NCBI RefSeq assembly: GCF_963678635.1
Contig: NW_026971091.1
Coordinates: 1-49,479 of the forward strand
Direction of reading: 5' to 3'
Source: Symsagittifera roscoffensis
Lineage: Eukaryota > Xenacoelomorpha > Acoela > Convolutidae
DNA: 49,479 nt
This document shows positions 35,028 through 45,044 of this stretch, one piece after another. Every line of letters begins with the position of its first letter. The stretch's first letter is position 1. The position numbers were made by a program, and so were the translations under genes. The notes beneath the pieces were generated by a model. It was given only the letters and a program-made list of their open reading frames with translations. It had not been told where the DNA came from and made no database searches.

Positions 35028-36040
35028 GAACACTTGAGCGGGCGGGTCTGGAGAACATGTTGCCGGTGTGGGATGATGGCAGGATGATCGTGGAGGAAGG
35101 ACACATTGCACTAAAGGACGAGATGAAGTTTGCCACAAGAAGATACCGGGCACCTTACGGACTGGAGCAAGTGGAGATGAGACAGGAGGGGAAGGAGCTG
35201 GATGCAGCAGGCCCATTGTATGTGGCTCTGACAGAGTACAAGAAACCGGGTCCGACGACACCATCACCCCTGTCGGTGAGCACCCCTGGGGATAAAGGGA
35301 GCGGCCCTGTAGAAGATCGATTCAGGAGGTTTCTTGAGAGAAGAATAGTAGAATCAGGAGAGGAAAGCATGAACGAGACTCTCAGCGAGGCAGGAGAGGA
35401 TATGGAAGTGGGAAACACGCCGGAGCCAAAACCATCAGAGGAGGAATTCACCACTCAAGAACTGTTGAAGGATCTGAGCGGAGAAAATTGGGCAGACACT
35501 GCCACGCCACCTCTGACCTCATCTCCCCGCAAGAATCTAGAGTTACCACTGACGAGCGAGACTCCTAATATGGGAATGATATTCCTGAGCGCAGAAGGAA
35601 GGGAGAAGAACACCTTCGAGGGAAACAGGGATGCGTTCCTAGGCACTCTGGATGAGGACGCTTGGCGAGAATTCTTGAGCGATTTCAATCAAGAAGTGAA
35701 TGGCGAGATCACATTGGATGATTTCAAGGAAGAGCTGTGGGACACGGTGGTGAAGTTCGGAGAGCTTGTCCTGATGGGGACAGGTCTGGAGGAGAAATCT
35801 AGAGGAGAACTGCTGAGCAAGATGGTCGAGTTCAGAAAGGCATCACGGAAGACCAAAGAGGACGAATGTAAAGACAGCTCTACTCTGAAACAAAAAACTG
35901 TCAATAAAATAATTGAAAGTGTAAGGGGGGATAAGGTCGAAACTAGTAATATATTTAAAAATACTAATATCCTTAAGGCTCGAGCAGAGGGAGGCAAGAG
36001 TTGGAAGGGTTGGATGGAGACAAAGAAGTCGAATAAGTGA
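34961..36040 (+). CDS. ORF4: acidic protein of unknown function
   Basis: ATG at 34961 lies inside the end of ORF3 and gives 359 residues without interruption. The N-terminal 70 residues look folded, with an LRTLERAGLENMLPVWDDG motif. Residues 95-210 are Pro-, Ser- and Glu-rich and probably disordered. Residues 215-310 are acidic and helical. The last 50 are basic. It has no signal peptide, membrane segment or zinc motif. The stop TGA at 36038-36040 shares its A with the ATG of ORF5 (TGATG), an arrangement known from elements and viruses that use termination-reinitiation. An 81-base piece of its 3' end is copied at 36740-36821. Function unknown. Confidence 0.6.
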   Translation: MDDSSKEDERLDAPKFEVREVLRTLERAGLENMLPVWDDGRMIVEEGHIALKDEMKFATRRYRAPYGLEQVEMRQEGKELDAAGPLYVALTEYKKPGPTTPSPLSVSTPGDKGSGPVEDRFRRFLERRIVESGEESMNETLSEAGEDMEVGNTPEPKPSEEEFTTQELLKDLSGENWADTATPPLTSSPRKNLELPLTSETPNMGMIFLSAEGREKNTFEGNRDAFLGTLDEDAWREFLSDFNQEVNGEITLDDFKEELWDTVVKFGELVLMGTGLEEKSRGELLSKMVEFRKASRKTKEDECKDSSTLKQKTVNKIIESVRGDKVETSNIFKNTNILKARAEGGKSWKGWMETKKSNK

Positions 36041-36576
36041 TGATAACGACAACGCCCCCAAGTAAAGACGTGAGGTCTCGCAAGAGGAAGAGAGAGGTGG
36101 AGGGATTGGGAAGTCCTTCAGCGGATGCGGTCTCGGAGAAAAACCTGAGAGAGACGGCCCCCATGGCTCTGGCACGATGGAAGACAGCAGCCTACAAGAG
36201 TAGCTACGAACCAAGGAAACTGCTCGAGGTAGAAAGAGAGATGGAGATCCCCACCAGCTCGACAACGGAAGAAGACTTCAAGCCTCAGAGGACAAAAACG
36301 AAACGAGGTTCGACGAGCGGGCAGACATGGGAAGTGGACGTCGGCAAAGAATGGGTCTCAAATGGACATCAGGCCACTGGGAAGCAAGTGACTAGCGATC
36401 CTCTTGAGAAGAATAAAACGAGGAACACCTCCCGATCGTGGTGGGTGGCCCTGGAAACATTGAAGGAATTGGAAGATTGCATAAAGAAGCCCGACAGTGG
36501 AGTGTCACGCAGACGACGCAACTGGGCTATCCAGCAGAAGGCTGACATCAACAAATTGGAATTGGGAGCCAACTGA
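36040..36576 (+). CDS. ORF5: small basic protein with a nuclear-localisation-like cluster
   Basis: The ATG overlaps the ORF4 stop (TGATG at 36038-36042). The product is about 178 residues, hydrophilic and basic. RSRKRKRE near residues 13-20 looks like a monopartite nuclear localisation signal, and a second basic run, SRRRRNW, lies near residue 160. There is no recognised fold. A 32-base segment of the gene (36205-36236) is repeated after its end (36707-36738). It could be a nucleic-acid-binding or regulatory protein, but this rests on charge alone. Confidence 0.5.
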   Translation: MITTTPPSKDVRSRKRKREVEGLGSPSADAVSEKNLRETAPMALARWKTAAYKSSYEPRKLLEVEREMEIPTSSTTEEDFKPQRTKTKRGSTSGQTWEVDVGKEWVSNGHQATGKQVTSDPLEKNKTRNTSRSWWVALETLKELEDCIKKPDSGVSRRRRNWAIQQKADINKLELGAN

Positions 36577-36834
36577 AGAGAACTTGGCAGAACTTGTTGA
36601 GCGATCATTTTGAAGAAGCGATGAGAACATCCTCATCGGCATCGCCGTTGATGGCGAATCCCTTCATTAGAACCGCAGGACAACTGATGGTGGAGCGTGG
36701 AGGGATACGAACCAAGGAAACTGCTCGAGGTAGAAAGATGTAAGGGGGGATAAGGTCGAAACTAGTAATAGATTTAAAAGTACTAATCTCCTTAAGGCTC
36801 GAGCAGGGGGGAGGCAAGAGTAGAGTGGAGCCTG
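36577..36834. repeat. Mosaic segment built from pieces of ORF4 and ORF5
   Basis: A 32-base copy of ORF5 sequence (36707-36738, source 36205-36236) is followed directly by an 82-base copy of the ORF4 3' end (36740-36821, source 35921-36001). The two source pieces are about 200 bases apart and occur in the reverse order. This looks like a template-switch scar from reverse transcription rather than a simple tandem duplication. The first 130 bases of the segment match nothing else I can see in the window. Confidence 0.75.
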
Positions 36835-38819
36835 GTGGGAATAGAGTTAGAGACACTGACGTCGTATGATAAGTTGAAATTGGGAGGCAAGAATCTAGAG
36901 TTGTATCAAGTGCTGATGCAAAACGTTGCTAAGGATAATTCAGGATTGAGTCCTAGCATGTCACCAAAGAGCAATCGGAAGCAAGACGGTGGAAAGGAGA
37001 GTCTCAGCAGTCATCTTGAACGTATACCAGAGTACTGGGATAGAAAAGGAGGATGGTTCCAGGCTGTCTCTAGAGAGCCACATGAAGTTAGATGAGATAC
37101 GGAGATTCTACAACAAGAAGTTCGAGGAGAAACACGACGTGCACCGTAACTTGAAACCCAATAAAAAGGGAGAGTACTAGTATGTGTCTGGAGTGATGGG
37201 GATGGCATACAACCCTTTCCTGGACTCGGAAGCCGGAGGCGCTCACAGAAGCTACGAGGTAGCGGAGCTGCTAAAGTTCTGGACAGAGAAGATAGTGGAG
37301 ATAGACACTGTAGAGAGAGAGAGAGAGAGACCTAGCTTATGTTTGAGTCTCGAGAAGGCACCAGAAGTAATAAGTGTGCCGCGCTCAAGTAAAAGAGTCG
37401 AACTGAAGATGGGTAACGGGAATGGCATGTTGGTCACGAATCTGGGAGTGGTGTGGAAATTGCTGAGGCCCTCCTGGTGTCCACATCCCCATGCGAGCCT
37501 GATCGAGGAAGTCACGGAGCGAGTGAGATTAGCACCAGCAGAGGATGAAGATCTGGCGACATTGAGTATAGTGCATAGACTGATCCTGCCTCAGGTGAAG
37601 GAGTCAAGTGAAGTGACGAGTAGACTAGGGTCGGTGAAGAAAAAGGAGCCGGGCAGTTGTCTTGATTCGACGTGTGGAAATGGCGAGCACACCTGTGATG
37701 GACGGTCATGCGTCAGGATACAGTCCTTCCAGAAAGAAAACCTAGTCACCTGGTTTGAAGACATTACCGAAAGGGAGAAGAGTGAAATACAGATCGTGGC
37801 TGAGTGTTACGCGAGTACCACGGTGAACCTAGCAACAGCTCTGGGATTCTTCTCAAGAATGTGCAGTCTCCAGTCACTGGAGATGCTAGAGTCAGAACAC
37901 CACTTGGTGACCGCGTTGTGTGTGGAGTCATGGCCCGGGGTGCTGCAAGTAACCCAGAAACACATCAAGAGCTGGAAGGTTGGACTTGAAGCGGAAATGG
38001 GATTTCCCATGAGCGAAGCCTATGGTCTGCCTCTAAATGCGAAGTCCTTAGTGGGGTCAGTGATGGCCAACCTATGTGGCAGCTACTATCCATTGCACAT
38101 GGCGATGGTGGAGGTATCCAGCCAAACGGTATTAATAGACAAAGCCTTCTCAGTGACCAAATGCGTAAGACTGGCTCGAATGTCGCATCACTCACACAAG
38201 CTGTTGAGGAAAATCCGAGGGACAGTGCCGAAAGAACAGAGGGACGACTTTAGTGAAATCTGGGGGGGGGGGGGGAGAACTTCTGGGTTTGGTAGGTGAA
38301 AACACAAGTGACCACGAGAGACAAAACGTGATCGGGAAACCTATGGTTGGTGCTCCAAACCTGGAAGAGATCGACGCGATACACGAGAAAATGATGGAAC
38401 TTGAGCCTCTCCTAGAAGCCTCGGGAGAACGCAATCTTAGGAGCATCGACCTCACACATGGGGGTTGTCCATGCCACTGTCTGGCACAAACAGTGTGGTA
38501 CCCGGATCACGCAAATCTCTGCCTGATCAGGGATGTGGAGGAAATCAGGTCGTTGGGACTGCCCGATCATCAACAAAAGGTGACCATCTTGGTGGTGAGC
38601 ACGATGCTGGCCCTACGATGGATTGAAGAAAATGTAGCAAAGTATCGGGAATCGAAGACGCCAACGGCAGAGTCGATTTACGCGATAGATTACAGCAGGA
38701 AACTTGGGTTGTTTGAGACCGCATGCAAGGTATTCGCCATACCAATGGAATTCAGACACGTATGGAGCCGCTTAAGGTTCTTTCCTTGGTTTCGAGCGAC
38801 GTTAATGTCCTGGTTATAA
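36835..38819 (+). pseudogene. ORF6: long protein with Cys/His clusters, broken by frameshifts and a stop
   Basis: The sense frame runs 36835 to about 37080, shifts, continues to 38261 with a TAG at 37178-37180, and shifts again at a G14 run (38262-38275) to end at TAA 38817-38819. Read through the breaks this is about 650 residues. No ATG-defined start is certain: 36835 is GTG. The middle contains a cluster CLDSTCGNGEHTCDGRSCVR (37657-37716) and the last third THGGCPCHCLAQTVW (38455-38499), followed by DHANLC; both look able to bind metal. The rest is helical and soluble-looking, without signal peptide or transmembrane segments, so it does not resemble an envelope protein. I do not recognise the family. 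Confidence 0.55.
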
Positions 38820-39251
38820 ATGGTAACGAAGGATCATATGAGGAAATATCAAAAGGAATATCGGCAGTTCCAGGCCGAGATAGCACCGGAGGCCTTCAAG
38901 AGACCTCTGCTGACCCATCGAAATGCGATCGCGACGGGGTGGAAAAGAATTGGTAGAGTATCCAGAAAAAACACCAGAGTGAGGGAGTCGATACTAGAGG
39001 AAGACCTGGCGAAAAATGTGAGCCTGAGTCTTCACAATTCCTTCTGTTTGAACCGAGAGTCGAGGGTGAAGAGTTTACCCAATCGAGCGAAGAGATTGCA
39101 GGAACAAAGGGAATGGATGCGATCCTATGAACAGCTGAAGGCTTGGGAGGAGATCGTGATCAGCTCCGATGATGAAGAGGCACTATTGAAACAGATCACG
39201 GTGTCAAATGCATCTGGGTCTGGTACCTCGAAGGCGAAGAACGCGAGGTGA
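38820..39251 (+). CDS. ORF7: small basic protein, directly after the ORF6 stop
   Basis: ATG at 38820 follows the ORF6 TAA without a gap (TAAATG) in the same frame. The product is 143 residues, strongly basic and helical in residues 1-110 (for example KRLQEQREWMRSYEQLKAWE), with a short acidic patch (SSDDEEALL) and a Ser/Lys tail. It could be a separate reinitiated protein, or simply the C-terminus of ORF6 after a mutational stop. No domain is recognised. Confidence 0.5.
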   Translation: MVTKDHMRKYQKEYRQFQAEIAPEAFKRPLLTHRNAIATGWKRIGRVSRKNTRVRESILEEDLAKNVSLSLHNSFCLNRESRVKSLPNRAKRLQEQREWMRSYEQLKAWEEIVISSDDEEALLKQITVSNASGSGTSKAKNAR

Positions 39252-39691
39252 GCCGGTGGCTCAAAAGGGAATTCTAGAGTCTTGAGTCTTGAGAGGGAAG
39301 GGGGCTCGAGGGTGAACTCGGATGAAATCTGGGTTCACTAAAAAGAAATTTTAACAAATGAGATATTGTTATTAGTATGTTATATCTATTAAATAAATCA
39401 AAATGCTGCATGACAATTTCCTGATTGAATAGGACAAAAGAAATTTTAAATTACTAGCTTAAAAAGCGAAAATTCACGGGTGCAGGTGTGTGCAGATTTT
39501 GATTGCTGTTTAGCGATAGTGTGAAAATTTTACATGGTTGTGAGTTTTGGGGTGTAGATAAACTTAAGTCTGCTGCAAACTTCTGTAAATGACCACTGGC
39601 ACTGTATCTTGAGTAACACTCGGGTTTCTGGGGATTCACTGACAGACGGCAGCACGCGATGAGGGCATCGATCTTGAGTCCGGGGAGTATG
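39252..39691 (+). other. 3' untranslated region of the retrotransposon
   Basis: A 440-bp region between the last ORF and the 3' LTR, with a purine-rich stretch at 39285-39306. The last bases before the LTR (gagtccggggagtatg) are only a weak polypurine tract, so the plus-strand primer is uncertain. An antisense frame (39454-39909) crosses into the LTR but has no support. Confidence 0.7.
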
Positions 39692-40588
39692 TGCCAGTCG
39701 GTCATATCTAGAAGTTTGACCTTGAGGGACACGAATATACGTGATTTTGGAGTGAAGTTTTGTTTTTCAACAATTCGAATGGAGCCTGTCATGCTCAGTT
39801 TTCTCGCGACAACTGAAAACATCAAATAAAAAATCAGAACGACCGAATTAACAATTGCGGGAGAGTTGTCAAATATATACAGTGGGAAATTGCTATTCGC
39901 AATTTCCATCGTAGAAAACTAGAGTAGAGCTGTCCTATCTGATATAGGAGACAAAACAGATACGAGAACAGAGCTAAAATCAACAGGACCAGTGTGAACC
40001 TTCAGCGGGAAGGCGGACAAGTGAAGTCTCCCAATGGTCCAGATCCAAAACTATATTCTTGAGTTAAAATTTATTTCCTTTGGTTGGAACTCATCGTTGG
40101 AAAACTTCTTGAGTTATATTTGATTACATTTATGCCAGAGTCATTAATTAGTTTAATTACTCTGTTTCTCAAGCGTGCTGCTATGTAAGTACCAAATTTA
40201 GTTTTCTCGAGCGTGTTTTATGATTGTTATGTTGAGATAAGGCGAGTTTTAGGTTGATTCATCTGAAATGGATCAAAGTTCCACTGTCTAATAAAAAATA
40301 ACTTAACGGATTGTTCCGTCCCTGTTTTTAACGGCGTTCGTGTATTTTGGGTACTTCGAGACCTAAGTATGGGAACGTTCTTATTTTCTAGAGTGGGGGG
40401 GGGGATATTTTGGTAGTAGCCTTTAAGCTGTAACGGGTTCTAGTCTCATGTCGCAAGCGAACCGAATTGGCTACGACCGTTTTTGAGGTAGAAAAACACA
40501 AGAGATAGTGTCCCTGACTCTTGAGCCAATGGTTATAGGGCCTATTTTTCTTAGGCCCCAAATGTGACCGAAGTAGGCGACTGTTACA
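39692..40588 (+). repeat. 3' LTR (897 bp)
   Basis: It matches 17576-18445, with 14-, 7- and 1-base extra segments and a G10 run where the 5' LTR has G5. It ends GACTGTTACA and is followed by agagtcctacc, the continuation of the host target. Polyadenylation would use AATAAA at 40290-40295. Confidence 0.93.
40290..40295 (+). terminator. AATAAA polyadenylation signal in the 3' LTR
   Basis: Same position within the LTR as 18153-18158. It lies about 290 bases before the LTR end, so the R region would end soon after it. Confidence 0.5.
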
Positions 40589-41783
40589 AGAGTCCTACCC
40601 TCTGTTGGCAAGCTCGCAACACGTTGGCGCGACAACCGGCTCTAAATTTCGTATAGAGTCCTACCCTCTGTTGGCAAGCTCGCAACACGTTGGCCCGACT
40701 GCAGCGGTCACTATTATTGGCTGAATTGTATCTGGCTCAATTGTCTGCATGCTTATGGCTGAATTGTCTGAGTTTCAAATCTCCTGATTTGTCTTTTGCC
40801 GAATTGTCTAGACGCGGATCCGAATATAGTGAGAAAAAAATTGAAATCGATTTCAAATGACGTCTAATTATTTAAAAGATCGAAAATTAAAATTTTATAA
40901 TCAAATAAAAACACATTTCATAGTTGGTGGATGCACTGGAAATTCTATACCGACAGCACTAGTCCACAAAATCCCTTACAATCACTTTTTTCAACTTAGA
41001 TAGAAGAATTTTTTTGCGGCAGAAGTTGATCGTAACTTGACGTTGCTTTCGCTTTTTAGTTAGCTTACTTATCATATTAATTTTGGTTTACAAAAAAAGA
41101 CTGATTGTTATTATTTTGGGACCTAAATTATTCGAAAAGCTTGTTAAGTTATTGAACTAAACTGATTAAACAGAAAACTGTTCACTTCTGAAATTACTCT
41201 GAACTCGGATCAAATCACAAATGATAATTTTTTGAAAAAAATCCGAAGCTTTCCCGTGAGATTGTTAAGAGAGTTTGGATTGCTGCTAATGTGATCTAAC
41301 ACTACGAAATTTTTTATGAGAACCATCATTAAGATGCAAAAATATCAATTACTCAGACCAAGAGGTGATATTAACGCTGCAGATTGCGAGAACTGGGCCA
41401 AAACTTATCATCAAGTTTCAGTATTCATCTTTGAGGAACAAAAATTGACCACCTACAAAAAAAGATAGCCCTAATGGCACAGCTTGTGGAGAGTAAGTTT
41501 ATATTAAAATCTTTGGAATATACCTGCTAAGCTCACGAAAAATCGATTGGTAGGTTTTCAAAGTACGACACTGCGAGGCGGAGGAAGATTGCATAATCAA
41601 GTTCCATTCTTCCTCGAAACAATTCTCTCATTCTGCACTTTCTTAAAATCTGGCAAAAGCACACGTACTTCTCTAAACAACGGAGAGATCTCTTGGGAGG
41701 AAATAATCCTATCCTCTCGTATTTAAACACATTTAAAAAAAATCAGGAGTTTCGGAAAAAGGCTGTCTGTGAAAAGCGTATAT

Positions 41784-42014
41784 CTAGTCTGCGGCTTTCT
41801 GGTTTGCCATTTTTGTAATGAGTTTCTTCAGATGTACAGCTGCAGCAGTTGCGGGAAAGAAAACAAAACCGAATCTAGCGCCATAAGTAATGTTGGACAA
41901 TGAATCCGTGACTCCAGAGGTACTGTCCTTACCAAAGAAAGGGCTCAAGCCAGTCTTCGTAGGTATTCTGCTTTGTGTTCCTGAAGGATCACAAGGATTT
42001 GGCCAAAGGAACAA
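41784..42014 (-). pseudogene. Antisense open segment of unknown family, third copy
   Basis: Shortened counterpart (76 residues) of the frames at 5796-6116 and 10659-10979. A 12-base deletion upstream keeps the frame. Function unknown. Confidence 0.28.
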
Positions 42015-42111
42015 TCACTTTGGAACTGATTTGGAAACTATTGTGGCTGAGCAAAATCAAATGCGAGAGTTTCTGGCAACGAAATTTGTCACTTGCAGCG
42101 ATCCAATGCCG

Positions 42112-42706
42112 TAATTTTGCGGGTAGAGATTTCAGTTTTTTCTAAACTGGAATACTTAGCCGACTCTTTGTCCGGGGAGCAGTTTCTCAGCTATTAATGT
42201 CAATGATAAGCGACCACTTTTGATGGAGCAATGTCAGACTGGTGATAAAAGCTCAATTTCTGCAATCGTGGCTCTAAGGAGTCCAGAACCCAATCCGGGG
42301 AATTATTGGTCGCAACCTTTCGGTTCCTTTTTTACCTAACAGATGCAATAGTTACGTTTGGATACGGAGAACATATATAGAAGTGAACTGACACGAATGA
42401 ATACAACTAAGCAAACAAAATTAAAGGTGTGTGATCAGAAGAAAACATTTTCTTTAAAATTTGTGAGAAAAAAATTGAGACCTGAAATTTTGCGGGTAGA
42501 GATTTGAGTTTTTTCTAAACTGGAATACTTAGCCGACTCTTTGTAGTCTGAAACAGTTATTGATCCGACATCATCAGCTCACCAGCTTCATCCGGGGAGC
42601 AGTTTCTCAGCTATTAATGTCAATGATAAGCGACCACTTTTGATGGAGCAATGTCAGACTGGTGATAAAAGCTCAATTTCTGCAATCGTGGCTCTAAGGA
42701 GTCCAG
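42112..42706. repeat. Mosaic: local duplication flanking a segment copied from the repeat tail
   Basis: 42287-42486 matches 15883-16083, a piece that normally lies near the end of the large repeat. On both sides lie copies of the same local sequence (42112-42286, with an internal deletion, and 42487-42706), which is single in copies A and B. The segment was thus inserted together with a duplication of its surroundings. Confidence 0.8.
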
Positions 42707-43344
42707 TGTTAAAACTACGTTCAAATAACCCACTCTAGGGGTAGGCTCTATATATCCTGTCGGGAGCCAGAATTACAATGAATCAGGGACGAGACGAAAC
42801 CACTTGGGCGGGGGGGTACAAGTATGATAGTTGGGTCCTTAAGTTTCAAGATGAGAAAATAATTTTCAGGCCTTAATTCAAAAAAGTGGTTAGCCTTCGT
42901 CCACTTGAGTTTTTTGTGGGACTCATTTACATCTTTCATAAAAAGCATACTTGAATCATTTCTGGGCAAAAATGAGTCTGTTTGGCTCGCAGATGACACC
43001 CTCGGCATAATGCCGATCAGTTTTCAACAAGAAAAATGAGAGTGGGCAGAATAGCTGTTTACGGTCTCACATATCTTTGCCAATGACATTGCGCTTTTCA
43101 ATAACATGGGTTCGAGTGACAATTGATTTTCATCAAATTGATTCCACAAAATAATCCGCAGATTGTAGGTAGATATCCGCAATTGGATTTAACCAGGTTG
43201 AACACAGCTATAGCTAGAATTAAGAAACGCGTAATTTGAAAATAAATACTTAACCACTTTCAGTGGAATCTACGAACAAATCTAAATAATCAGTTAACTA
43301 ATTTCGTGAGTATTCATTTTTTAAAATAAATAAATATAAACGTT

Positions 43345-43671
43345 TTGACTAAAAAGGCCATTTTGATTCTTGAGTTTAGTTTTCCGATTCAAAATGAACG
43401 AATACTCAGCTTTTTCATACCTATTAGATTTCCCATCAGCCCTCAAATTTTTGTAAATGTACTGTTATATGCTTTGAGTAGCTTTGTCATTCAGTCAGCC
43501 AATGCGCTAGAAATAATCACTTTAATTATGTCAATTAGTTATGTCATTATACAAAACAAAAACAAGGATTTCAGGACAGGAGTAACATCAACTTCCATTA
43601 AATGGAAAATTACGTTATATGTTATGATTGACATTTGGTTTACCTTCATTGCAACAGTTTTCACAATTTAG
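43345..43671 (+). pseudogene. Multi-pass membrane-protein-like fragment, third copy
   Basis: A 108-residue version of 7349-7642. It runs 11 codons further because the stop codon of copies A and B is a Trp codon here (ATTTGG). Three hydrophobic segments are visible. Unidentified. Confidence 0.25.
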
Positions 43672-45044
43672 CTCAAAACTACAGATCCATTTTCTAATAA
43701 TTAACACGATCGAAAAAAAACTTACATTGTTTTGCTCAGAACCACTGTCAAAACTTGCCAGGGTTTCTGTATGGGGCTAATCTGACGCTTTAAAAAACGA
43801 GAGATGAAAAAATAAATTCTTGAATCAGAGATAAGCATGTTTCTCGAAAGTCGTTATGTTCTTGATTGTCGTTATGGCACTAAAAACGCCTAAATTGGTC
43901 TCTCATTCTGTTGTACTGTTCTGAGGTCAGCATTCTGGTGGGTAGGGGTCGTACTAGTCCCACTGAATAGAGCAAAGCTTACTAATAACTTTTCTAATAA
44001 CACTTGAATCTAAAAAAGCAGCTAAAAAAATTGGCTGAGTGCACGCTGTTTAAAATGTGCACGCTGTTCACACTGTTCTAAAAGCCCTGAGCGTTTTAAA
44101 TAGCTCTGTCGCACTCATATCCGATACTGCCGCTCAGCCCCCCACGAGAACAACTCCAGTGTTCTGTTGGACCTAATCTTACTATTAACAATTATTAAAC
44201 CATTTGTATCTAAAAAAGCAGCCAAATTAAATTTTGGCTAAATGCACTCCATTCAAAATAATAAATTTGGTTAAAACAACATTTGAAATAGCGAATTCTC
44301 CTCGTTAATTTTGTTGTTATATCTACATAATATGCAGGTCTTTGAATTGTTTGTGTTTAACTGCCGTCAATCAACACTTCTGCAGTCTTGTCTCCTTAGT
44401 CAAAGCGCAGTTGCTCGATAGGTGCAATGTCTCTCCTGGCTGAAAGTTCGACCAATTTTCACCTATGCCTGAAAGTACATCATATATTTTCGTTTTGGCC
44501 TCGTTTTTCATCTGGATGACGTGGTTCGCCAAAAGACCCAGACAACGATCCACTTATGAAAGTGGCAGTCGTCACTTGAAGCGTCGATCACGCGCCTTGG
44601 AGGAATCGCAGCCTCCAAAACTTATTCAAAAAGAGTTCCTATTGGTAGGCAGTACTGGTCGGCATTGATGTTGGTGCTTACTTTGGGGTGGTAATCAACC
44701 AACACGTCATCTTTCTTGAATGGTTGCAATTCAACCAAACGTGGTAAAAACGATAGTCAATGGTTATATCAGAAACGAAACAAAAACAAATGGCTATATC
44801 AAAATTAGTAAATAATTTTTATCGAGTCAATCAAATTGGAAACACCTCTTCCATATATGAGAAAGTTCACAATACATATGCCGACCTAGCTCTGAAACAC
44901 TGCACCTTTCTACAACTCCTCCCGAACCTCAATTGGATAGCTTTCCTTGGCAGTGTAGTTCCTTGGCAGTGGATTTCTCAAGCAGCGGAAACTTTTCAAT
45001 TGATCCATTCTTCAGCAGCTTTCACACATGGTCAACCGCGGACT

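Larger units (their letters stand above)
17576..40588 (+). mobile_element. Giant Ty3/gypsy-type LTR retrotransposon (23.0 kb) with about 9 kb of extra ORFs
   Basis: The element is bounded by direct LTRs that start TGCCAGTCGG and end GACTGTTACA. The flanks join into one uninterrupted host sequence when compared with the empty copy at 4561-4700. The target there reads cgtatagagtcc. The left flank ends cgtatagata and the right flank begins agagtcc, so AGA is duplicated exactly and a 4-bp duplication with one mismatch is possible. Internal order is leader, gag, protease, RT, RNase H, integrase, macro-like domain, then six further ORFs. Most gypsy elements are 5-10 kb; here the extra length comes from the leader, a Pol spacer and the downstream ORF block. 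The internal DNA is visibly more GC- and purine-rich than the host flanks. The copy is decayed and unlikely to be autonomous. Confidence 0.93.

Noticed and set aside
36835-39251. Envelope-like gene at the 3' end
   Set aside because: ORF6 and ORF7 have no signal peptide, no transmembrane anchor and no fusion-type segment.
39454-39909. Antisense 151-residue frame crossing the 3' UTR and the 3' LTR
   Set aside because: It depends on the LTR reverse strand, lacks any domain, and the matching part in the 5' LTR has no continuation.
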